Below, one piece after another: positions 38,556 to 47,025 of a DNA stretch of 64,000 bases. The notes below the pieces were generated by a model. It saw only the letters and a program-made list of their open reading frames with translations, ran no database searches and was not told where the DNA came from. Origin of the DNA: Cytophagales bacterium (GTDB lineage Bacteria; Bacteroidota; Bacteroidia; Cytophagales; 172606-1); NCBI GenBank assembly GCA_030446715.1, contig JAUJMU010000017.1:1-64000 (forward strand), read 5' to 3'. A program made the translations under genes and the position numbers. Numbering within the stretch: the stretch's first letter is position 1; each line of letters begins with the position of its first letter.

Positions 38556-41208
38556 ATGAAGCTAATCCCTCTCTTGCTCCTCCTGCTGGTGTTTCCTCCG
38601 GCTGACGCTCAGACCCACATTACCTTGTCGGGCAAAGTCACCGACAAAACCACGGGTGCAGCCCTGCCTTACGCCCCGATCCGGCTAGCCGGTACCAGCA
38701 TCGGCACCACAAGCAACCAGACCGGCGGTTTTATTTTCCGGATTCCGGCTGGCACACCGGGCCGGGTAGTGTCCTTTTCCTATTTAGGCTACCAATCAGT
38801 CGAATTAAATTGGCAAAACAGGGATCAGCACGGACTGGCCATTGCCCTGGAGCCAAAGCCGGTAGATTTGCAGGAGGTGACCGTCAGACCTCCGGATCCG
38901 TTGCAGATCGTGATCCGCAGTCTTGAAAAAGTGGCCCGGAATTACCCTTCTGAACCCTACAAAGCCGAGGGTTTTCAACGGGAATACGTAACCGCTGACC
39001 GCTCCGTTATTCAGTTACTGGAAGTCGCTTTCCGGTCCGTCGGAGCGGGTCAGTCGCAGTCAACCACTATCCTTGACGCCCGTTACCTGGAAGACAAAAA
39101 GGTAAAAGCCCCGCTCTGGAGTCCCTCAAGAGGAGGCTTTTACACCTTTGGCTGGACAAACATTTCGGGAACAGAATTACCCGATCCGAAGATGTTTCTG
39201 GGCATCACGCCCAAAAAAAAAAGTGATCTGGCCCGGTATTACACCTTCGACTTCAGGCAAATGAGCATTCTGGATTCGAAAGAGGTGTACGTGATTGACT
39301 TTGATCAGAAAAAGCAGGTGAGAAAACCCCTGCTGAAGGGCACCATCTATATTGATGCTGAGTCAGATGCCATCGTCAGACTGGAGCACCAGGTGAGTCC
39401 GCGCGGTTTACGCTTTCTCAAGACCCACCAAAGCTGGGGAGGCCAGACGATCAGCCGGTCACCCAAGCGCCTTACGGTTGGGCAGGACCGGTGGGTTACT
39501 ACCTACCGGCAGTTCGGTAAAAAGTGGTATCTGAGCAGTCTGGTGATTGATACCGACTTTTCGGCTGCCTTGGTTTTCATGGGTCTGGTCCAGGGCCGCA
39601 TGGATTCGCTGAAGCTCCATTCCGAACGCATCGTTACCGCTATCGACACCACAACCACTGCCAGTACGGTAACCGCAGCGGATGGAGGTACTGGTATTGC
39701 CGACGTAGGCAATATTCCAACCCTGCAGAACTTCATCAAAAAGGAATACGAGAACAAGGAATCGGCCTGGGCCAATGTAAACTTCATCCGGTCGGATACC
39801 GCCCTAGCGGACGTGGCCCGCCGCCTCCGGATCAGCAACGGGCAGTGGGAGGCAGAACGGCGCAAGCACCTCACCGGCAAGGCCCTGGCCCGGCAGGTAT
39901 ACACGGCCCGCCAGTTAACCGAAGACCTTGCTTACCTGCGGGAAAGCCTGGAAAAGATTCATCCGGGAATCAACTGGTACACCGACAAAAGCAGTCTGGA
40001 CCGGGCCTTTGACCAGCTGCAGGGCAAACTGGCCAAGACGACTTCCGAAGCAGACTTTTTCAGGCAGCTCAGTCCCCTGATCGAACAGATTCACTGCAGT
40101 CATACCGTATTATACCCGTCCCTTGCAACGGAGGAATACAATGCCCTCTTCACAAGAGAGTTTCCGCTGGACCTCTGGATAGCGGGTGATACGGCCCTGG
40201 TCTGTAAGGATTTCGGAGGAATCACCCGGGGCTCTGAATTAGTATCCGTCAATGGCCATAACCTGCCGGAGGTCATCCGGCAGATCCGAGCCGCTGTTGC
40301 TTCGGACGGATACAACCAGACCTATAAATCGTTTCTCCTCCGGCAGAGATTTCCCGCACTGTTTGCCCGGTATGTGCAACCGGCGGACACTTTTGAGGTA
40401 AAAATCAGGGATCAGAGCAGGCAGATGCGCACAGTCCGGCTGGCGGGAAGGGAGCGTACTGACTCTGATAGCGGATACGCAACGGCCCGGATCCATGAGC
40501 CGCTGCAAACTATGATTCTGAAAATTCCCTCTCTGGCAACGGATCAGGACTTTCCGGGTTTTCTGGCCGAAACGTTTCGCCGGATTGCTGAGCGACAGAT
40601 CAGGACTCTGGTGATTGATCTGCGCGATAATCAGGGCGGCAGAGATGAATACGGAGCCTTGTTATACGCCTATTTGGCCAGTGAGCCCTTCCGGTACTAC
40701 AGGCGTATTTCAGTTGCCACTACGGATACTGCCTTGTTAAACAGATTGTCGGTTGGGGATTTACCCCTGCTGAAGGCAGCCCCCGGTTACCTTGCCGGCA
40801 TAAGGGAAGCAGATGGAGGGTATGTTTATACGAACCATTCCGGCCTAGACCTTCAGCAGCCCCGGCCGGATGGCTTCAGCGGGAACCGTATACATCCTCA
40901 TCAACGGAGGAACCGGTTCAGCCGCGGCTGAATTTGCCGCTATCGTCCGGAGCAATAAGCGGGGAATCTTTATCGGCCGTGAAGCAGGCGGCGGTTACTA
41001 CGGAAACTGTAGCCTTGCCACGCCTGTGCTGACACTGCCACACTCCGGCATCAGGCTGGCTGTTCCCCTGGGCAGGTACGAACTGGCAGTCTCCCCGGGG
41101 GAGGCAGCCGGACATGGTGTAATTCCGGAGCACCAGACGGAAGACCTCCTGCTGGACCGGGACAGGGAGCTTGAAACCTGTTTTGATCTGATCAGGAATA
41201 CTAAGTAG
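38556..41208 (+). pseudogene. S41 family peptidase with N-terminal carboxypeptidase-regulatory-like domain; one frameshift near 40890
   Basis: ITLSGKVTDKTTGAALPYAPIRLAGTSIGT; VIDLRDNQGGRDEYG; GGTGSAAAEFAAIVRSNKRGIFIGREAGGG in next frame. Confidence 0.85.
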
Positions 41209-41310
41209 TTGTTGGTTATTAGTTGCTCGTTGTTCGGCAAATAGACGTCTTACAATCAGATTGTTACCAAAAGACCAGTGCCGGATTACTTTTGCCCGGA
41301 TACTTAAAAT
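41202..41310 (+). repeat. dispersed ~108-bp intergenic repeat, copy 1
   Basis: taagtagttgttggttattagttgctcgttgttcggcaaatagacgtcttacaatcag... aligns with 63699-63806. Confidence 0.7.
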
Positions 41311-41321
41311 CAGGTATAGTC

Positions 41322-41466
41322 TCTGATGGCGCGAAGCGCTAACCGTGCCTTTTTTATTCCTGCCGCCTCCGGCGGAACCGGCTACGGGTGAACTTGTTGC
41401 CGGCAGCGATAAGCAACCAGAGGTTGCAAAACATGCGGCACGAAGCTAGCGCTTCGCGCCATCAGA
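41322..41466. repeat. REP/BIME-like element (copy d)
   Basis: tctgatggcgcgaagcgct ... gcacgaagctagcgcttcgcgccatcaga; interior nearly identical to copy c. Confidence 0.85.
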
Positions 41467-41544
41467 CTACCCGGCCACAATGACATTAAGATCACCCTGC
41501 GTTATACCCACGTAAGCAACCGGCAACTCCGCAACGTAAAGCCC
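41467..41544 (+). pseudogene. tyrosine recombinase/integrase C-terminal fragment
   Basis: GHNDIKITLRYTHVSNRQLRNVK read in frame directly after BIME copy d. Confidence 0.55.
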
Positions 41545-41814
41545 GACGGACAAGCTGACGGAGCAGGTGCGCAAAAACTTTCGTCACCTGTACTGACAAT
41601 ACGTTCTGCGAAGTACGCATGTTGTATTGCCAAGGCGGCAAGTGCAATTATTACTTCACGTTAATAACTGATTATCAGTGTATTGTATAATATATTATGA
41701 GGTCTTGAACAATACACTCAAGTTTGTACATTTGCTTTGAACGAGCCAAAAGGTTCTTCTATTCGTGAGTTGTGCGTTATGCAAGGATGTATCGTAAAAC
41801 AAAAAATCGTGATT

Positions 41815-42166
41815 ATGGAAAAGCAAACCCAAGACTCAATTACAAAAGCGTATGCTGCCTTCAATACAAGAGACATTGATATAGCGCTTTCAACAATGCA
41901 TCCGGATGTTCAATGGCCGAAAGCATTTGAAGGGGTATGTAAGTGGACACAATGAAATAAGGGAATATTGGACAAGACAATGGACAGAAATAAATCCCAA
42001 GGTTGAGCCAACCGGGTTTAATGAAAGGCCGGATGGAACGTTAGAAATCAGTGTTCACCAAATAGTGAAGGATTTACAGGGTAATCTGATGTTTGATGGA
42101 ACAGTAAAGCACATTTACACTTTACAAGACAGTTTGTTACGAAGAATGGATATTGAACTTGTATAA
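41815..42166 (+). pseudogene. SnoaL/NTF2-like family protein, split by one frameshift near 41930
   Basis: SITKAYAAFNTRDIDIALSTMHPDVQWPKAFEG | GYVSGHNEIREYWTRQWTEINPKVEPTGF. Confidence 0.75.
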
Positions 42167-42319
42167 ACATCAAGACTGACATCTGTCTATTCAAACGAAG
42201 TTGCTAATCAGCATTAAAATACATCAATGAACATTATAACTTTAATCAGCATTTGTTCAGGGGCTGGACGAACAACAAATCCCCCACCGAATGCCAAGCC
42301 CTGATCCGTTATATAAGCC

Positions 42320-42353
42320 GGACTGGTCCAGGTGTGGACGCTTGGACCAGTCC
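42320..42353. repeat. intergenic hairpin H1 (GGACTGGTCCA-ggtgtggacgct-TGGACCAGTCC)
   Basis: Perfect 11-bp arms; loop contains gtgtggacgc. Confidence 0.8.
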
Positions 42354-42442
42354 TGGCCTACTGCCCTCTCCATCCATCAGCCGGTAAACCACATCCGTAT
42401 ATCGCCGTGCAGCAAAATATTTTCTGACAAAGCATAGCAACT

Positions 42443-42464
42443 TAAGATACCGATTGGTATCTTA
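42443..42464. promoter_or_regulatory. TetR operator-like palindrome TAAGATACC-GATT-GGTATCTTA
   Basis: Perfect 9-bp arms immediately upstream of tetR start. Confidence 0.75.
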
Positions 42465-42468
42465 GCGC

Positions 42469-43059
42469 ATGCGCAATTCCGAAATCACCCGGGAAAAGAT
42501 ACTGTCCATTGCTGCTTCCCTCTTTAACACCCAGGGGTTTAAGGCTACTTCGCTGAGTGATATAACGGAAGCCACCGGCTTGACCAAGGGTGCCATTTAC
42601 CGGCATTTTGCAGACAAAGAGGAGCTGGAGGAGAGTACGTATGACTTCATGGCCCGGCACATACAGGAAAAGCTGACTCAGGTAATCCGAAGCAATACCA
42701 ATGCACCGGATAAGCTGAATGCGATTTGCGGCTTTTTCTTGTCCTACATTCAGAATCCGGTGATCATTGGAGGTTGCCCCATTCTGAATGCGGGGGTTGA
42801 ATCGGATGACACCAAACCCGGGCTGAATAAAAAAGTGTCCGGACTGCTGGATACCCTCCAGACTTCGCTGGAAAAGATCATCCGGAACGGGATCCGGTAC
42901 GGTCAGCTGAAAGAGAATACGGACCCCGTTCTGTTTGCCACCGTGTTCATTGCTTCTCTGGAAGGGGCCGTTCTGATGAGTAAAATCCGGAAGAGCAACA
43001 GAGATATCAAACTGGTGATCAGCCATCTGCAATCCCGGATCGAACAGATTAAAGCTTAA
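42469..43059 (+). CDS. TetR/AcrR family regulator
   Basis: REKILSIAASLFNTQGFKATSLSDITEATGLTKGAIYRHFADKEEL. Confidence 0.95.
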   Translation: MRNSEITREKILSIAASLFNTQGFKATSLSDITEATGLTKGAIYRHFADKEELEESTYDFMARHIQEKLTQVIRSNTNAPDKLNAICGFFLSYIQNPVIIGGCPILNAGVESDDTKPGLNKKVSGLLDTLQTSLEKIIRNGIRYGQLKENTDPVLFATVFIASLEGAVLMSKIRKSNRDIKLVISHLQSRIEQIKA

Positions 43060-43073
43060 AAATTTTATCCAGA

Positions 43074-43092
43074 TTGGTACCGATCGGTATCT
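43074..43092. promoter_or_regulatory. second TetR operator-like site (TTGGTACCGATCGGTATCT)
   Basis: Shares RGRTACCGATYGGTATCT with 42443-42464; lies upstream of the hydrolase gene. Confidence 0.65.
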
Positions 43093-43106
43093 AAAACTTC
43101 CAGTCC

Positions 43107-43958
43107 ATGAAAACGCTGATGTATCGGTTCATTGGAATTTACCTCAACACTCTTACCCGGATTTCCCCCAAAAACGGCGGGAGAGCCGGCTTCCGGCTTT
43201 TTTGCAAGCCCCGCCGGAGCCCTTTAAAAAAGCATCACCTCGCATTTTTTCAAACCGCGCGGCAAACGGATTTTGACTTCAACGGCACCCCGGTCAGGCT
43301 TTACGAATGGGGCAACGGACCCAGAAAGGTGCTGTTTGTGCACGGCTGGCAAAGCCACTCTTTCCGCTGGCGAAAGTATGTAGAAAGCCTTCCGGCGGAG
43401 GAATACACGCTGGTTGCCTTTGATGCCCCCGGCCACGGACAAAGCGGCGGCGATCAGTTTACGGTGCCTCTGAACGCCTATCTGATCTGGTTGCTGATTG
43501 AGCGTTACCAAGGATTCGATGCGGTGGTAGCGCACTCAATTGGCAGTATTTCGGTATTCTACGCGATGGCCCATTACGATATCCAGACGGTCAGCAAGGT
43601 GGTAGCCATGGCCTCTCCGAGCCGGGCAGCGGAGTTTTTTGCTTTTTACACCGACGCGCTGAAACTCCGGGAGCACACGGTCAGGCAGATAAAACATGAA
43701 TTTCAATCCCACGTCCGGCACCAGTTGGAAGGAATCAGTCTCCCGGCTTACGCCGGAAAAGTGACGGTTCCGGGCCTGATCATCCATGACGAAGCAGACC
43801 CGGAAACCCCGTACCAGAATGCGCTTGAACTGCTGGAAAACTGGAAAAACGCCACCCTGATCACCACCCGGGGGCTGGGGCATAATCTGAAATCACCGGC
43901 AGTGGCAGAGGTGGTGAAGGATTATATAGCGGGTGCAAAGACCGGGAAAAACAATTGA
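43107..43958 (+). CDS. alpha/beta hydrolase, likely controlled by the adjacent TetR
   Basis: KVLFVHGWQSHSFRW; FDAPGHGQSGG; VAHSIGSISVFYAM. Confidence 0.9.
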   Translation: MKTLMYRFIGIYLNTLTRISPKNGGRAGFRLFCKPRRSPLKKHHLAFFQTARQTDFDFNGTPVRLYEWGNGPRKVLFVHGWQSHSFRWRKYVESLPAEEYTLVAFDAPGHGQSGGDQFTVPLNAYLIWLLIERYQGFDAVVAHSIGSISVFYAMAHYDIQTVSKVVAMASPSRAAEFFAFYTDALKLREHTVRQIKHEFQSHVRHQLEGISLPAYAGKVTVPGLIIHDEADPETPYQNALELLENWKNATLITTRGLGHNLKSPAVAEVVKDYIAGAKTGKNN

Positions 43959-44037
43959 CGGGCACTTGAGAAAAACTCATTTGTGCTGGAAGAGAAAAAC
44001 GAACCGGTTCCGGATACCCGCTGATTCAGGCTCCTTC

Positions 44038-44065
44038 CTGATTGGAGTGTGGACACTCCAATCAG
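44038..44065. repeat. intergenic hairpin H2 (CTGATTGGAGTGT-GG-ACACTCCAATCAG)
   Basis: Perfect 13-bp arms. Confidence 0.85.
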
Positions 44066-44101
44066 AACCAGTGACAACAACTCTGTCTGATTCCTGCAAG
44101 G

Positions 44102-44143
44102 GTACCTACTGGGTCAAGCGTGGACGCTTGACCCAGTAGGTAC
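44102..44143. repeat. intergenic hairpin H3 (GTACCTACTGGGTCAAGCGT-GG-ACGCTTGACCCAGTAGGTAC)
   Basis: Perfect 20-bp arms. Confidence 0.9.
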
Positions 44144-44184
44144 AAACCCAAGCTAAGCCACGTCAGCCCCACGCAGCCCTTGCC

Positions 44185-46611
44185 TTAATCCCCCTTCAGG
44201 TTTTTGACCGGCTTCATCAGGGCGGCGCGGATGGACTGGTAGCTGATTGTGAGCAGGGCGATGATCACCGCCGTCAGGCCGGCCAACAAGAATACTTCCG
44301 GACTCAGATCCGTCTTGTAGACGTAATCCTCCAGCCATTTTTTCATCAGGTACCAGCCGATGGGCACTGCAATCGCAAAGGAGATCAGCACCAGTTTGAG
44401 GAAGTTGAGCGACAGCAGGGCCAGAATGCTCTTTACCGATGCCCCCAGCACCAGCCGGATGCTGATTTCCTTGCCGCGCTGCTCCACCATAAACGCCGAC
44501 AGGGCAAACAGACCAAGGCACGCCACCACTATCGCCAGTACCGCGAAGGTGGAGAAGACCCGTCCCATGCGCAGTACGTCCTTGTACATCACCGCAAACT
44601 TCTCGTCGAGGAAACTGTAGCGGATCGGCTGATCGGGAGAAAACGTTTTCCAAAGATCCGTCACCGAGGCCAGCAACCCGGGCGGGTCCGCCGTATTCAC
44701 TTTCAGGGAGATGATGGACGGGCTGTGTCCCAGGGTCAGGCAGAGCGGCCGGATTTCTTCCTTCATGGAAGAATAGTGAAAATCTTCCACCACGCCGATG
44801 ATCGTGTAGGGCTGCCAGTTCTGGATGCGCTTGCCTACCGGATTGTCGAGCCCCAGTTCCTTTGCCATGGCCTGATTGATGATCACGGCGGCAGAGTCGG
44901 TTGGCATTTCGGGGGAAAAATTGCGGCCGGCCACCAGCTTTATGCCCAGGGTCCGGAGGTAGTCGTGATCTATTCTCCACATCTGGCCGCCAACGCCCTT
45001 CTCCTCCTGCGATTTACCCTCAATGAAGAAAGTATTTCCGTTCCGTTTGGTGCCCTTTACCGGCAGATAATCACCGATACTGGCGTGTTTGATGCCCGAC
45101 AACTGAACCAGCTCCTTTTTGAAGGAATGTACTTTGTCGCCCATGGTATTGGCACCGTGCAGCAGTATTATCCGGTCTTTGTCAAAGCCAACCTTTTTAT
45201 TGAGAATATAGCCCATCTGCCGGTAAATGATAAATGTGCCAATGATCAGGACAATGGAAGTGGTAAACTGAAACACCACCAGGGCACTGCGCATGGACGA
45301 TTTTTTGCTTCCTAGGGCGAGTCTTCCCTTCAGTACGTTGATTGGTTTGAAGGAAGAAAGATAAAATGCCGGGTACAGACCCGCCAGTAAGCCGGTCACC
45401 GCAGCCCCGGCCGTCATCAGTGGCAACAGCCACCACTCATTCAGCGGGATCGTCAGCGATTTGGAGGCGAGGTCGTTGAAAAGCGGCAAAAACAGCCACG
45501 CCAGCAGCATACCCAGCGCAAAAGAAAGGAAGCTGAACAGCAGAGACTCAGCCAGAAACTGCGTGACAAGGCTCTGGCGGTCACAGCCAACGGCCTTGCG
45601 CAGGCCTACTTCCACGGCCCGGTTGGCCGATCTGGCCGTGGAAAGGTTTACGAAATTGATACAGGCCAGAATCATAATGAACGCCGCAATGCCGCCGAAA
45701 AGCCATACCAGCCGGATGTCTCCGCGGGATAAGCCATCCTCAAAAATATCGTTTGATTTCAGGTAAATATCCTTTACCGGCTGCAGATCAAAGTGCAGTT
45801 TACTTACCATGTTACCCGCATCCACGTTGCCGGCCTGCCGCTCAGCGGGCACCAGGTATTTTTTGGTGATTTCGTCCAGCAGGTTGGAGAGCCGGCCGGC
45901 ATCCGTGCCGGGCTTCAGCCGCACATACGTAAAATAATTCTGGGCCCGCCAGTAGGTCTGCTCCCCTTCCCAGAGCTCCCGGCCCCTCATGGTGATCAGA
46001 AAGTCGTAGTTCAGGTGCGAATTGGCGGGAAAATTTTCCATAACGCCTCCGATGGTGAGCGGCTGCTTCAGGTCGTTGTTCAGGTACATTACCTTGCCCA
46101 CCGGGTTCTGGCCGGGAAAATATTTCTCCGCTTTGCGCTGCGAAATAACAATGGAATTGGGAGCATCCAGGGCATGCCGGGCGTCGCCGTACACCATCGG
46201 GGTACCCAGAATGTCGAGCACCTCCTGATCCGCGTAGGCAAAGCCCTCTTCGTAGGCACTCTCCTTCCGGTCAGCCGGTCTGATCTGATTGCTGCCGGCT
46301 CCGAACAATTCGCCGGCATTGATGCGGCCCACCTTTTCCACCTCGGGGTATTCTTCCTTCAGCACCCCGGCAAACGGGGCGGGGAAGTAAACGCTTTTCA
46401 GCAGATCTCCATCCTCCTTATATTCTGCCACTACCCGGTAGATTTGGTCAGCGTCCGGGTAATGGCGGTCGTAACTCAGCTCGTCGCGGATAAACAGGGA
46501 AATCAGCAGGCAGGCGGCAATGCCCAGGGCAAAGCCTCCCATTTTGATCGAAGAACACATCGGTTGCTTGAGCAGTCTGCGCCAGGCGATGGTCAGGTAG
46601 TTACGAAGCAT
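44185..46611 (-). CDS. MacB/FtsX-type ABC transporter permease
   Basis: MLRNYLTIAWRRLLKQPMCSSIKMGGFALGIAACLLISLFIRDELSYDR; TARSANRAVEVGLRKAVGCDR. Confidence 0.92.
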   Translation of the reverse strand: MLRNYLTIAWRRLLKQPMCSSIKMGGFALGIAACLLISLFIRDELSYDRHYPDADQIYRVVAEYKEDGDLLKSVYFPAPFAGVLKEEYPEVEKVGRINAGELFGAGSNQIRPADRKESAYEEGFAYADQEVLDILGTPMVYGDARHALDAPNSIVISQRKAEKYFPGQNPVGKVMYLNNDLKQPLTIGGVMENFPANSHLNYDFLITMRGRELWEGEQTYWRAQNYFTYVRLKPGTDAGRLSNLLDEITKKYLVPAERQAGNVDAGNMVSKLHFDLQPVKDIYLKSNDIFEDGLSRGDIRLVWLFGGIAAFIMILACINFVNLSTARSANRAVEVGLRKAVGCDRQSLVTQFLAESLLFSFLSFALGMLLAWLFLPLFNDLASKSLTIPLNEWWLLPLMTAGAAVTGLLAGLYPAFYLSSFKPINVLKGRLALGSKKSSMRSALVVFQFTTSIVLIIGTFIIYRQMGYILNKKVGFDKDRIILLHGANTMGDKVHSFKKELVQLSGIKHASIGDYLPVKGTKRNGNTFFIEGKSQEEKGVGGQMWRIDHDYLRTLGIKLVAGRNFSPEMPTDSAAVIINQAMAKELGLDNPVGKRIQNWQPYTIIGVVEDFHYSSMKEEIRPLCLTLGHSPSIISLKVNTADPPGLLASVTDLWKTFSPDQPIRYSFLDEKFAVMYKDVLRMGRVFSTFAVLAIVVACLGLFALSAFMVEQRGKEISIRLVLGASVKSILALLSLNFLKLVLISFAIAVPIGWYLMKKWLEDYVYKTDLSPEVFLLAGLTAVIIALLTISYQSIRAALMKPVKNLKGD

Positions 46612-47025
46612 GGGTTGAGTGTAAAAGGTTAAGGTGTTTTGTGTGTGCAAAAATGTGATTGCCAGCGGTGTAACCGCTACCGGCCGGCGCCGCGAATATT
46701 TTACCAATGCGCCTTTACCGGAACTACAATACCGGTGCCAAACGGAATTAATGCCTCCTCAGGTGCAGAAGGACATATTTGCGTACAGCCATTGTCCGCA
46801 ACCGGACAGCAGCCGGACAGTAAGGAACTTCTGGTATATCCATCTTCAGGATACTTTTTCGGAGCGAGTGCTGATTGTTAAATAAAAACCAATCTGTTTA
46901 CAATTTTTTATAAACAGGTGCAGTTCTTTTTGTAAATTCAGGCGCAGCTCTTCCGCGTTACGGACCAATCCGCGATTTTCTATACCGGAAATTCATCCCG
47001 GGGTAGGCAACCAGTACCCGATTTA

